Source: Adhaeribacter rhizoryzae (lineage in GTDB: Bacteria; Bacteroidota; Bacteroidia; Cytophagales; Hymenobacteraceae). Taken from it: 64,000 nt of DNA. The stretch is taken from contig NZ_VWSF01000010.1 of NCBI RefSeq assembly GCF_008629685.1, positions 1 through 64,000 of the forward strand. The letters run 5' to 3'. The notes beneath the pieces were generated by a model. That model was not told the DNA's origin, ran no database searches, and worked only from the letters and a program-made list of their open reading frames with translations. The translations under genes and the position numbers were made by a program. Every line of letters begins with the position of its first letter. Position 1 is the stretch's first letter. Below, piece by piece: positions 1 through 9,600 of this stretch.

Positions 1-328
1 GACTTAATGGTTGAATTGCCTTAACAACAATTTAAACCTTTAACCATCTAACAATCTCGCTTAAAGCACTTATGCGGTTTGCTATTCTTATTTCCTTCTA
101 TTCAAAGAACTTTCTTAAACCAATCGTATCCTATATCCCTATAAAATCCCAACTCGCTTAATCTGTCATTACCGGCTGTAATGATGTGTGTGTGTATTGC
201 TCGCTATTAGCAATTACTTGCCTGTTGCTTGCTTGCACTTAAATCAGATAACCTGATTTTTTAACCTCCGAAACCAACCTTTTGTTGGCTTTTATCAGCT
301 ACTCTTTAGCTTCTTTCCGTTTGGGAGT
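1..328 (-). other. probable rRNA operon leader (gene itself off-window)
   Basis: No open reading frame is present. Read on the minus strand, this stretch lies downstream of three tandem promoters and contains GTTCTTTGAA at 110-101, which resembles the boxA-like antitermination sequence in Bacteroidota 16S rRNA leaders. A short hairpin (CCAAC/GTTGG) lies at about 277-290. I infer that a 16S-23S-5S operon starts just left of position 1. The rRNA itself is not in the window, so this is not proven. Confidence 0.55.
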
Positions 329-360
329 GCAAAGGTAAGAACTATTTTCTTCTTTACAAA
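329..360 (-). promoter_or_regulatory. rRNA-type promoter P1 (proximal)
   Basis: Minus-strand -7 element TACCTTTG at 337-330 with a TTTG -33 element 19 bases upstream. This is an exact match to the Bacteroidota TTTG-N19-TAnnTTTG consensus. The initial transcribed region (ACTCCCAAACGG) resembles that of the distal promoter near 682. It reads left, toward the inferred rRNA operon. Confidence 0.75.
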
Positions 361-496
361 AAAATATTAAAGATTATTTTAAGTTTTTTCTCTGGAAATG
401 CCTTAGTGAATATTTACTAAGCAAACAGCTTTCAACCCTGCTTCTTCCTTGCTACACTTTACTCCAAAAGCCTGCTGCTTTTCTTTTTTTGCGAGT

Positions 497-531
497 GCAA
501 AGGTAAGATTTTATTCTTAAACTTTGCAAAC
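497..531 (-). promoter_or_regulatory. rRNA-type promoter P2 (middle)
   Basis: Minus-strand TACCTTTGC at 505-497, with TTTG 21 bases upstream. The block GAGTGCAAAGGTAAGA (plus strand) is identical to the one at P1, so the two promoters look duplicated. It reads left, toward the inferred rRNA operon. Confidence 0.7.
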
Positions 532-680
532 CTGCAACCAAAATTATTTTATTTTTATTACCGGTAACTTCCGGTTAAAAACACCAAGGAGATAAACTTG
601 CGTCTGCTTCTTTTGGCTCAACATTATTACTCCTTTCTCCAACACTCTTCCATCTTGAACCGGCTGTCCGTTTTGGAGGT

Positions 681-712
681 GCAAAAATAGAAAATACTTT
701 TCATTTTGCAAT
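681..712 (-). promoter_or_regulatory. rRNA-type promoter P3 (distal)
   Basis: Minus-strand TATTTTTGC at 689-681, with TTG 19 bases upstream. The first transcribed bases (ACCTCCAAAACGG) resemble those of P1. It is the most upstream of three stacked promoters, spaced about 170-185 bp apart, an arrangement suited to a strongly expressed stable-RNA operon. Confidence 0.65.
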
Positions 713-926
713 ACTTAGAAAGAAATAGTTTAAAATTTTTAATAAAAGTAAGCTTTTAGTAGCTATCTAATTAATTTTCTTATGCTCTTAATTACTTAAC
801 AACGCTAAAATCACTCTATTTTATAACTAGTTATAAGCTTTTAATAAATAATCTCTTTTATTTATTAAATATTGCTTTATGCTCCCTTCTGTTGGAAATG
901 CTACAATAGTTAGGCTATATAAAAAG

Positions 927-956
927 AATAACCCTGGATTTTTATCCAGGGTTATT
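927..956 (-). terminator. rpsA intrinsic terminator
   Basis: Perfect 13-bp inverted repeat AATAACCCTGGAT / ATCCAGGGTTATT with a 4-base loop. On the minus strand it is followed by a CTTTTT tract. It lies 32 bp past the rpsA stop and insulates the rRNA promoters from rpsA transcription. Confidence 0.85.
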
Positions 957-987
957 TTACATTTAATTTTGTACAATATTATAAGTA

Positions 988-2820
988 CTATTCAGAAGCT
1001 TCATCGCCAGATTTACCAGCATTGGCCTCATTGCTCATCATTCTATCTTTAAGAGCAGAAAGAGCATCTAAATCGCCAAGGGTAGAACGTTCAGAATCTT
1101 TAGCTTTCTTCGGATCAACTGGTTTGCCAGATTTTGGAGCCTCTCCCGGTTTCTTCTTCGTGAACTTATCAGCTTTGGCAGCTTCTTCTTTCGGATCAGA
1201 ATAAACGTTGGTATGAGACAAAACAATCTTGCGATCATCTTTCGAGAACTCCATTACTTTAAAGTCTAAGCTTTCGCCCGCTTCTGCATTAGCGCCATCT
1301 TCTTTTACCAGGTTTTTCGGATAAGCGAAACCTTCAATACCATACGGTAACTCCAGAACAGCACCTTTATCTGATTTCTCCAGGATAGTAGCTTTGTGAA
1401 TAGAACCTACACTAAATAAAGTTGCAAAAGTATCCCATGGATTTTCTTCCAGTTGCTTATGCCCTAAAGCTAAGCGACGATTAGGAGCATCCAGTTCCAG
1501 AACAACTACATCCAGGTTCTCACCTACTTTTACAAACTCCGAAGGATGTTTAATCTTCTTAGTCCAAGAAAGGTCAGATACGTGTACTAAACCATCAACA
1601 CCTTCTTCCAGCTCGATGAACAAGCCAAAGTTAGTTAAGTTACGCACCACACCAGAGTGACGAGTTCCTACAGCATATTTGGTTAAAACATCTTGCTTAG
1701 TCCAAGGATCTTCGGTCAGTTGCTTAATGCCTAAAGACATTTTGCGCTCATCGCGATCCAGGGTCAATACAACTGCTTCAATTTCGTCGCCTTGTTTAAT
1801 GAAATCTTGTGGGTTACGCAAGTGCTGCGACCAAGACATTTCAGAAACGTGAATTAAACCTTCAACACCTGGTAAAATTTCTAAGAAAGCACCATAATCG
1901 GCAACATTCACAATTTTACCTTTAACGCGAGAACCAACTGTGATTTCAGCAGAAAGTGCATCCCAAGGATGAGGCGTTAATTGCTTCATACCTAAAGAAA
2001 TACGCTTCTTGTCCTCATCAAAGTCAAGAACTACTACGTTAACTTTCTGGTCTAATTGTAATACTTCCTGCGGATGGTTGATACGTCCCCAAGAAATATC
2101 GGTAATGTGTAACAAGCCATCTACACCACCCAGGTCAATAAATACCCCAAAGTTGGTCATGTTCTTGATAACACCTTCCAGAACCTGGCCTTTCTCGAGG
2201 TTATTCAAAATAGCAAAACGCTGTTGCTCCAGATCTTTCTCGATCAGTACTTTGTGCGAAACAACTACGTTATCGAAAGCAGCGTTAATCTTAACTACTT
2301 TCACTTCCATTTTCTTACCTACAAACACATCGAAGTCCCGGATTGGCTTCACATCAATTTGCGAACCTGGTAAGAAAGCTTCTACCCCATTCAGATCGAT
2401 GATTAAACCACCTTTAGTCCGACGTCTAACCATACCTTCCAGTATTGTATCGTTTTCTAAGGCTTTATAAATATTATCCCAGGCTTTAACAATTTTCGCT
2501 TTCTTACGAGATAAAATTAATTGGCCATTTGGATCTTCCTGGTCTTCAATGAAAACTTCTACTTCATCACCGATTTTCAGGTCGGGCTGATCGCGGAATT
2601 CAGAAATAGGCACCAACCCATCTGATTTGAAGCCGATGTTCAGGATAACATCGCGATCGGTAATACCTACAACTGTTCCTTTGATTACTTCTTCTTCCTG
2701 AACAGTGTTTAATGTATCACCATACATTTTTTCTAATTCGGCACGCTCAGACTTAGAGTAATTGCCACCGAATTTCTGAGATTCAAATTCATCCCAGTTA
2801 AAATCATCATTTGCACTCAT
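988..2820 (-). CDS. rpsA: 30S ribosomal protein S1
   Basis: Ribosomal protein S1 (610 aa) binds mRNA on the 30S subunit and helps start translation, which matters in a lineage that rarely uses Shine-Dalgarno pairing. Six S1 (OB-fold) repeats are visible at roughly residues 42-110, 125-195, 210-280, 295-365, 380-455 and 468-535. The middle ones carry the typical NFGVFIDLGGVDGLLHITD-type pattern. A charged, low-complexity tail (KKKPGEAPKSG) follows, as in other Bacteroidota S1 proteins. The length fits the family. The gene has its own TAnnTTTG promoter and a clear terminator, so it is probably monocistronic. Identification is firm. Confidence 0.97.
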   Translation of the reverse strand: MSANDDFNWDEFESQKFGGNYSKSERAELEKMYGDTLNTVQEEEVIKGTVVGITDRDVILNIGFKSDGLVPISEFRDQPDLKIGDEVEVFIEDQEDPNGQLILSRKKAKIVKAWDNIYKALENDTILEGMVRRRTKGGLIIDLNGVEAFLPGSQIDVKPIRDFDVFVGKKMEVKVVKINAAFDNVVVSHKVLIEKDLEQQRFAILNNLEKGQVLEGVIKNMTNFGVFIDLGGVDGLLHITDISWGRINHPQEVLQLDQKVNVVVLDFDEDKKRISLGMKQLTPHPWDALSAEITVGSRVKGKIVNVADYGAFLEILPGVEGLIHVSEMSWSQHLRNPQDFIKQGDEIEAVVLTLDRDERKMSLGIKQLTEDPWTKQDVLTKYAVGTRHSGVVRNLTNFGLFIELEEGVDGLVHVSDLSWTKKIKHPSEFVKVGENLDVVVLELDAPNRRLALGHKQLEENPWDTFATLFSVGSIHKATILEKSDKGAVLELPYGIEGFAYPKNLVKEDGANAEAGESLDFKVMEFSKDDRKIVLSHTNVYSDPKEEAAKADKFTKKKPGEAPKSGKPVDPKKAKDSERSTLGDLDALSALKDRMMSNEANAGKSGDEASE

Positions 2821-2924
2821 GCGTTATTTTGCTCTGGTAAAGAAACCGGAAGTCGAGCTTACCGCCGGCCGGTTTGGTTATACATACCTTTGCGCAAGCA
2901 AAGCCCATTCATTTTGAATGAACG

Positions 2925-2956
2925 GCAAAGATAGCTGATTATCAGGAATAATCCAA
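2925..2956 (-). promoter_or_regulatory. rpsA promoter
   Basis: Minus-strand TATCTTTGC at 2933-2925 with TTG at 2956-2954, spacer 20. This matches the Bacteroidota TTG-N17-23-TAnnTTTG promoter and would give a leader of about 100 nt before the rpsA ATG. The long leader could allow control at the RNA level, but no S1 binding structure was identified. Confidence 0.65.
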
Positions 2957-3095
2957 GAATTTAGTTAAGCAGCAATTGCAACGAAGTAGTTTTAAGCTAA
3001 TAGCACAACTTGTAAACTATAAGCCAAATAAATATTTGCTTCTGGAGAAAGGAAAATACATTTAAATAATTGATTGATAATTTAATTACCAGTCG

Positions 3096-3620
3096 TTATT
3101 CTTCGCGGAGTTTATCTTTCACCCGCAAATAAACTTCCCAATTCTGATCGAAATTGCCGGCATGGGCTGCCAGAAAAGCGGTGAGAGAAGGTTTCCGGGG
3201 CTTCTGTTTCAGGGTTAAACCGGCTTCTTCGGGGGTACGATCGCCTTTTTTGGTATTACAGCGCATACAAGCCGTAGCCAGGTTGGTCCAGCTAGAATTG
3301 CCGCCTCTGGATTTAGGCACTAAATGATCGAGGGTTAAATTTTTAGTGGACCCACAATACAAACATTGGTATTGGTCGCGCTTCATTACGTTGTGCCGGC
3401 TTAAAGAAATACCTTTGTACGGCACGTGCACATAACGCTGCAAGCGAATAATTGAAGGGGCCGGATATATTTTGCTGATGGTGCGCAAAATGGCTGATTC
3501 AGATTTATGCACCAATTCGGCCTTTTCCAAATACAATAAAACAAATGCTTTTTGTATACTACAAAGAGCCAGTGCCGTGAAATCCTGATTTAAAATAAGT
3601 ACCTTCTGATCCATAACCAC
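3096..3620 (-). CDS. HNH endonuclease
   Basis: A 174-aa HNH-family nuclease of the type found as a stand-alone gene across Bacteroidota. The C-terminal half has paired zinc-binding cysteines (C86/C89 in CLYCG and C118/C121 in CMRC) around the catalytic LTLDHLVPKSRGG segment with D98-H99. The N-terminal 80 residues are conserved in the family but have no assigned role. Two Met codons (1 and 3) are possible starts. Its biological role is not established. No methyltransferase or restriction partner is adjacent, so a restriction system is not implied. Confidence 0.85.
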   Translation of the reverse strand: MVMDQKVLILNQDFTALALCSIQKAFVLLYLEKAELVHKSESAILRTISKIYPAPSIIRLQRYVHVPYKGISLSRHNVMKRDQYQCLYCGSTKNLTLDHLVPKSRGGNSSWTNLATACMRCNTKKGDRTPEEAGLTLKQKPRKPSLTAFLAAHAGNFDQNWEVYLRVKDKLREE

Positions 3621-3805
3621 TTAAACTCTTCCAACTTACAAAAAGAATCTAAAACGAACAAGCAAGGAAGGCTGGTGAATAAAAATAAATTTATAGGCCT
3701 TAACGCTATCAGCCAAGTAGATAGGTGGCATCTACCCTAAGGATAACTTTAGCGCGAGTTTACAGCAGAATAAATATTATTATTCAGTAAAAAGCTTTTT
3801 ATTAA

Positions 3806-4588
3806 TTATAAGTTAGGAAAGATGCGTTTGATGATGCGCAATTGGTGGGTATACCGCTTCCGGTCGGCATTAAAAATGCCCTGGTGGTCCAGTGTATCAA
3901 TACGCACTTCGCCGTGCGCATGAATAATCTGGTTGCCGTCGAGCATTAAACCTACGTGCACAATGCGTCCTTCGGCATTATCGAAAAAAGCCAGGTCGCC
4001 GGGTTTAGTTTGAGAAGCAAAATGTACTTCCTGGCCATGCGCAGCTTGTTGCCAGGCATCGCGGGGCAACTGATAATGGCATAAGCTGTAAACCTGCTGC
4101 ACAAAACCAGAGCAGTCTAAACCAAAAACAGTACGACCACCCCAAACGTACGGCGCTTTTAAAAATAAGCGGGCAATATTTTGAAGGAAATGTGCTTCTG
4201 GCGCAATATTTAAATCGGAAACCTGGCCAGCAAAAGAATATTCCTCCTCCCCTAACCTAACGCTATTACCAACAAAAAAAGGCAAGGTACTACCCAATAA
4301 TAAAGGAATACGATTTTGGTTGTTGTAAATAAAATCTACCAGATTTAAAGTACGGGGGTGCTGTTGTACCTGCCACTCCGAAAAATAAGCTTCACTAACC
4401 GGAAAATGTTGCTTAAAATCAATCCAGCCTTCGTAGCCATCGGCGGCATTTTGCACCAAAAACCAATTCCCTTCCTGATTTAATATTGTATAACATTCAC
4501 CAAAAAGAAGTTCGGTAATTAATTCACTTTTGTCGCTTGGCTCTTTTCTTACTGGCACATGGCTTAAAGCACAAATTCCGTAATCCAC
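3806..4588 (-). CDS. NlpC/P60 cysteine peptidase with N-terminal SH3 domains
   Basis: A 260-aa cell-wall peptide hydrolase resembling gamma-D-glutamyl-L-diamino acid endopeptidases (YkfC/dipeptidyl-peptidase VI type). The first ~130 residues form bacterial SH3-like segments. The C-terminal ~120 form the papain-like NlpC/P60 domain, with catalytic C159 in GLDCSGF, H211 in VHVG and H223 in IIHAHG. No signal peptide or lipobox is visible, which suggests cytoplasmic action on recycled muropeptides rather than on intact wall. Family membership is firm; the exact substrate is inferred. Confidence 0.85.
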   Translation of the reverse strand: MDYGICALSHVPVRKEPSDKSELITELLFGECYTILNQEGNWFLVQNAADGYEGWIDFKQHFPVSEAYFSEWQVQQHPRTLNLVDFIYNNQNRIPLLLGSTLPFFVGNSVRLGEEEYSFAGQVSDLNIAPEAHFLQNIARLFLKAPYVWGGRTVFGLDCSGFVQQVYSLCHYQLPRDAWQQAAHGQEVHFASQTKPGDLAFFDNAEGRIVHVGLMLDGNQIIHAHGEVRIDTLDHQGIFNADRKRYTHQLRIIKRIFPNL

Positions 4589-4663
4589 TTTTTTAAGTTA
4601 TTAGGTATTAGCTGTTAATAATTAGCTATTCAACTTTATTTATCTAACGAAGTTCATAAATTG

Positions 4664-5131
4664 CTAAAAACGCTCGCGCTGCATCTCGCGTTTTACATCG
4701 CGTTCTTTAATATCTTCCCGCTTATCAAACAGTTTTTTGCCTTTGGCTAAAGCAATATCTACTTTGGCAAAGCCCCGGTCGTTAATAAATAGCCGCGTAG
4801 GAATAATGGTTACGCCCTGCTCTTCCGATTTTTTACGCAGTTGGTTCAATTCTTTTTTATTTAAAAGCAGTTTGCGGGTGCGGGTTGGTTCGTGGTTGTT
4901 ATAAGTACCTTCAGTAAATTTGGCAATATGCACCTGGCTCAACCACAATTCACCGTTCTGAAAAGAACAGAAGCCATCGGTTAAGTTAACGTTGCCTTCG
5001 CGCACCGATTTTATCTCGGTACCGGTAAGCATAATACCCGCCGTATATTTATTTAAAAAGTGGTATTCGTAAGAAGCCCGGCGGTTCTGAATATTTACCG
5101 TCTTCTTTATTCTTTCTTTATTTGTTGCCAT
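4664..5131 (-). CDS. smpB: SsrA-binding protein SmpB
   Basis: SmpB (155 aa) escorts tmRNA to stalled ribosomes for trans-translation. Family hallmarks are visible: NRRASYEYHF near the N terminus, GIMLTGTEIKSVREG, the NHEPTRTRKLLL segment, and a basic C-terminal tail (KGKKLFDKREDIKERDVKREM) that mimics the codon-anticodon helix. The length is normal. It starts 26 bp downstream of the broken thioesterase frame on the same strand and may share its transcript. Confidence 0.96.
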   Translation of the reverse strand: MATNKERIKKTVNIQNRRASYEYHFLNKYTAGIMLTGTEIKSVREGNVNLTDGFCSFQNGELWLSQVHIAKFTEGTYNNHEPTRTRKLLLNKKELNQLRKKSEEQGVTIIPTRLFINDRGFAKVDIALAKGKKLFDKREDIKERDVKREMQRERF

Positions 5132-5156
5132 TTATGCCCGCTTTGGGTTCAAAAGT

Positions 5157-5555
5157 TTAGCTATTTTTTCTTTTTTTCAAAATTTTCTGTCGGGTTTCAC
5201 AGTCGGCTATTAACCTGGCACAAACTTATGCCACTACCCCACACACCAATTCATTGGCATTTATTTCCTGTATAGTAGCTGTTAGGGTAAGGATCTTGCC
5301 GGGAAACGCCGGGTATTTATGCCTGATTAATAAGCCAGTACCCATGCTTTCTTCATCTTCCTCTTTCATTTCCAGCACCAATAACCGCGATGCCCATTCC
5401 AGAACTTGCGCCAAGGCAAACGTAGAACATACGGCATGAACTAGTTCCCCATTAAACCTGGCTAAATCTGCTTCTGTTACGAGTTTCTGAAAAATCCTGG
5501 TGGCACCTACCTGAAGATTATACTTCATAAACGCTAAGATTAATATTTTAGCCAA
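5157..5555 (-). pseudogene. FlK-like hot-dog thioesterase interrupted by an in-frame stop
   Basis: The open part (5226-5555, 109 aa; the likely real start is Met10 at 5528) is a fluoroacetyl-CoA thioesterase-like hot-dog protein. T45, E53 and H79 are spaced exactly as the T42/E50/H76 triad of FlK. A TAA at 5228-5226 ends it after ELVCGVVA. Reading on in the same frame gives a normal family tail (RLIADCETRQKILKKRK, stop at 5157-5159), which would restore about 132 codons. The gene therefore seems broken by one base substitution to TAA. Either the truncated protein is made, or this is a fresh pseudogene or a sequence error. It sits directly upstream of smpB. Confidence 0.75.
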
Positions 5556-5656
5556 TACAGGATGAATAATAAATATTAACTAAATATCACTCCTATAAAT
5601 AAACAGCAATATTTACCAGCATAATTATTTACGGCCTAAAGTTGCTGTTGAATCTA

Positions 5657-6667
5657 TTACAAAGATATTTTTAAACGTGGGTCCGGGCTGGCGTACTGAT
5701 TGGTAAATTCGCCAGCCAAATATTTAAAATGAGCCGTCATGGCAATCATGGCAGCGTTATCGGTGCAATACTGGAAAGCCGGAATATAGGTTTGCCACTG
5801 GTATTTTTTTGCGTAATCCTGAACTGTTTGCCGCAAACCCGAATTAGCTGATACCCCGCCGGCAATAGCTATCTCCTTAATATTAGTTTCTTTGGCGGCC
5901 GAAACCAGTTTTTTCATTAAAGTCTGAATCAAAGCTTGCTGAATACTGGCGCAAATATCGGGTAAATGCTCCTGAATAAAATTTGGATTGGCTTGCGTGT
6001 TGTTTTTAATAAAATTTAAAATAGAAGTTTTAATGCCGCTGAACGAAAAATCGTAATTAGGCATATTCACTATTGGGAAAGTATAGGCATTGGGGTTACC
6101 GGTTTGCGCCAGTCTATCCAGCATGGGTCCGCCGGGGTAAGGCAAACCCAGCAACTTAGCCGATTTATCGAAAGCTTCTCCTACAGCATCATCGGTGGTC
6201 TGGCCCAAAACCTGCATCTCTAAATAATTTTTTACCAAAACAATTTGGGTGTGGCCGCCACTTACGGTTAAGCACAAAAAAGGGAAATTGGGCTTTGGTT
6301 CATCAATAAAATGCGCCAGAATATGCGCCTGCATGTGGTTTACCTCAATTACTGGAATATTTAAACCCAGCGCAAACGATTTGGCAAAAGAACAACCCAC
6401 CAGCAAGGCACCTAACAAACCCGGACCGCGGGTAAAGGCCACCGCGTTTAATTCACTTTTTGTTATATTTGCCGTAAGCAAAGCCTGAGATACAACGGGA
6501 ATAATATTTTGTTCGTGGGCCCGCGAGGCAAGCTCGGGCACTACCCCGCCGTATTTTTCGTGAACCGCCTGCGTTGCCACAATATTGGCTAGTATTTTGC
6601 CGTCTTTAATTACAGCGGCCGAAGTATCGTCGCAGGAAGATTCAATTGCTAAAATAGTAGGACTCAT
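5657..6667 (-). CDS. tsaD: tRNA N6-adenosine threonylcarbamoyltransferase TsaD
   Basis: TsaD (336 aa) transfers the threonylcarbamoyl group to A37 of ANN-decoding tRNAs, working with TsaB/TsaE. It belongs to the ASKHA fold. Visible signatures are the N-terminal ILAIESSCDDTS, GGVVPELASRAHE, metal-binding H111/H115 in NHMQAH, VSGGHTQ, and the C-terminal IAGGVSANSGLR. The length is standard. It is divergent from the tamB homologue with only 6 bp between the start codons, so each promoter must lie within or overlap the other gene. Confidence 0.97.
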   Translation of the reverse strand: MSPTILAIESSCDDTSAAVIKDGKILANIVATQAVHEKYGGVVPELASRAHEQNIIPVVSQALLTANITKSELNAVAFTRGPGLLGALLVGCSFAKSFALGLNIPVIEVNHMQAHILAHFIDEPKPNFPFLCLTVSGGHTQIVLVKNYLEMQVLGQTTDDAVGEAFDKSAKLLGLPYPGGPMLDRLAQTGNPNAYTFPIVNMPNYDFSFSGIKTSILNFIKNNTQANPNFIQEHLPDICASIQQALIQTLMKKLVSAAKETNIKEIAIAGGVSANSGLRQTVQDYAKKYQWQTYIPAFQYCTDNAAMIAMTAHFKYLAGEFTNQYASPDPRLKISL

Positions 6668-6673
6668 ATTTAC

Positions 6674-9600
6674 TTGGAAAACCAGAATAACAGGCTGCAG
6701 GCAGTAGGAAAATTTTTTCTGAAATTTATTTTCGGACTAATCCTGTTTTTACTGCTGTTAGCCGGTATTATTTTAATTGCTATTCGTATTCCGGCTGTGC
6801 AAACCGCCGCCGTACACAAAGCTTCCGGCATATTATCGGAAAAGCTGCAGCACGAGGTAAGCATCGACCGGGTAGATATAGCGTTTTTTAACCGGGTAAT
6901 TTTAGACAAAGTTAAGGTACTCGATTATAAGAACGAAGTATTATTTTACGTGGGCCGATTGCACGCGGACATCAGCTTCTTCGATATTTTCCACCCGAAT
7001 CAGTTACATATCTCGGATTTAACCCTGGAAAAACCGCAGGCGAATCTGGTACGCTACAAAAACACCGATTCTTTTAACCTGAGTTCTTTTTTAAAAGCCC
7101 TCCAGAATTTAACCGTTAAAAAAGACACCACTACTACCAAAAAGCCTTTCGATTTTAAGATAGATGCCATTACGATCAAAAACGGCCGCTTTACTTACTA
7201 CGATCAAAACAAAACCTTTGCCCCCGACAGCAATGCCGTTGATTACAAATATTTAATAGCCGATAGCATTTCGGGGCGCTTTTCCGAAATTGAACTTGGC
7301 GATACCCTGCGAGTTAAAATAGATAAATTGCAGACTACCGAAACCCGCAGTAAAACCCGGTTACACGAGTTAAGCACCCGCATGGTCTTTGCGCCTACTT
7401 TCTGGGAGTTTAATGATGTATTATTAAGTCTGGGCCAAAGCAACCTCCGGGAATATATCCGGTTTGATTACAAGCGCTTTGGCAATTTTACCCAATTCAA
7501 CGACAGCGTAACGGTAACGGCCAATTTAAAAAAGGCCAAAGTATATACCAAAGACATAGCCCGGTTTGCGCCACAATTTAAAGACTTAAACGATAGCATA
7601 TTAATTATCGGCGAACTGGCCGGAAAGCTTAAAAGGTTTAGGGCGAATAAATTAGATGTTTTTTATGGCCGGAACACGCATATTGTGGGTAACCTGAGTG
7701 CAAGCGGTTTGCCTAACATCCGGGAAGCTTTTATTGAAATGCAACTTAAGCCTTCGGTGGTAAATGCCCGGGACTTGCAAAAATATATACCTAAAAAATC
7801 TTTTGCGATAGCCCAAAGACTCGGCACCGTAAAATTAACCGGTAATTTCCTGGGCTTTTACAACGACTTTGTAGCCAACGGTTCTTTCCAGACGGCTTTA
7901 GGAAATGTGGTATCGGATATTAACTTAAAAATTAATCCTAAAACCCAGAATTCTTCTTACAGCGGCTATTTGCGTACTGCTAATTTTAACGTAGGCAAGC
8001 TAATCGGCAACAGTAAAATAATTTCAAATATTTCTTTAGATGGCCGGGTAAAAGGGGTTGGTTTTGATATAAATACAGCCCGGGTGCAGCTTGATGCCAA
8101 TATTAATGCCGTTAACTTATACGGCTATAATTACCGAAATATTAAAACCAACGCCACGCTAAGCCGCCAACAATTCTCCGGGGATTTTACCATCCGCGAC
8201 CCCAATATTAATTTAACCGCTACCGGCGATGTAAACCTGAACCAGCAAAGTCCGTCCTTTGATCTAGTAGCCGATATTCAGCACCTGGACTTTAAAGCTT
8301 TAAAACTAACCAACGAAAACATAAGTCTGCAAACCAAAGCTACTGTAGATTTTAGCGGCTTACAGCTAGATAACATAACCGGGCGGGCTTACTTTGCCAA
8401 TACCATCTTAAAGCTTAATAATTATGTGGTGCCTACCGATTCGGTGGTATTTATTTCGGCTTTAGAAAACAACCAGCGCAGCCTGCAAATATTATCGGAT
8501 GTGGCCAATGTAAATGCTACCGGCACCTGGGATTATACCGTTTTGCTGCGCGATTTGCGCACCTTGGTACACGAATATCGCCTTAACTTCGAAAGCAACC
8601 CGCCGGTTACAGCGGCTTATTACCGTAATAAAAAGCGTACTACCCTGCCTGAGTACGACATTAATTACAAGCTAAACCTGAAAGATTTTAACGGCATTAT
8701 TAAAGCTTTTGTACCTAATCTGGGCATTTCTGATAATTCAATTATAGAGGGAAGTTTTCGCCAGGGTTCTAATGCCATATTTGGCGTTTATGCCCACACC
8801 GATACGTTGTACTACGGTAAAAACCAGTTCTTGCTGAACGACCTGGAACTGAATACCTCGAAGCTGCCCTACTCGCCCGATGTACTGGCAAACGTAATTG
8901 TCAATTCCCAAAAGCAAATATTAAAACCGGGCGGCAACACCGAAAACCTTTATTTAGAAGGCGTTTGGAGCGAAAGAGCTATTCAGTTTACCACCAATAT
9001 TGCTCAGGTAAACTCCACCAATCAGGCCAATATTAGCGGTAACTTAACCTTCTTAAATAATAAATTACAAATTGTTTTTAATACCTCTAACGTAAATGTG
9101 TTGGGCAAAGCCTGGCATATTACCCCCAATAACACCATCGAAATATCGGGTTTAGGTAAAGAAATTAATTTTGAGGATGTGGTAATTTCTCATGAGAACC
9201 AGCGCATTAGCGTGGCGGGTATGCTTTCCCAGAATCCGGAAAAATCTTTAGAAGTTAAGATTGATAACTTTAGGCTGGAGAACCTGAACCCTTTATTTAC
9301 CAGTAAGTTTAAAGGCATCTTAAATGCCCAGCTTTCGGCGCGCGATGTATACCGGCAAGCCATTATTACGAGCCAGTTAACCGCTGACTCGGTTTACATG
9401 AATGAATATTTTGTGGGCCGGGTGGCCGGCACCTCTAACTGGGATAATCCGGAAAAACGGTTGGCCGTGGATTTAGGCATTACCCGCGACAATTTAAAAG
9501 TGCTGAACGTAACCGGCTACTATAACCCCAGCGACGAAAATAACCAGATAGATTTATTGGCTATAATGGACGATGCGCCGGTAAAATTGGTAGAACCGTT

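Noticed and set aside
1-987. tRNA genes in the gene-free left edge
   Set aside because: No cloverleaf with a T-loop GTTCRA-type motif and matching acceptor stem was found by eye.
2009-2470. 153-aa plus-strand frame within rpsA
   Set aside because: Opposite to S1 repeats; repetitive Thr/Ser pattern mirrors the S1 gene.
2885-2892. Plus-strand TACCTTTG as a promoter
   Set aside because: It lies in the rpsA leader, has no matching -33 element and no plus-strand gene downstream.
3717-3735. GTAGAT...ATCTAC hairpin between the HNH and NlpC genes
   Set aside because: Only 6-bp arms and no T tract, so it is likely chance.
6464-6471. TATATTTG inside tsaD as the TamB promoter
   Set aside because: No TTG at the right distance and more than 200 bp from the start; chance occurrence is likely in AT-rich DNA.
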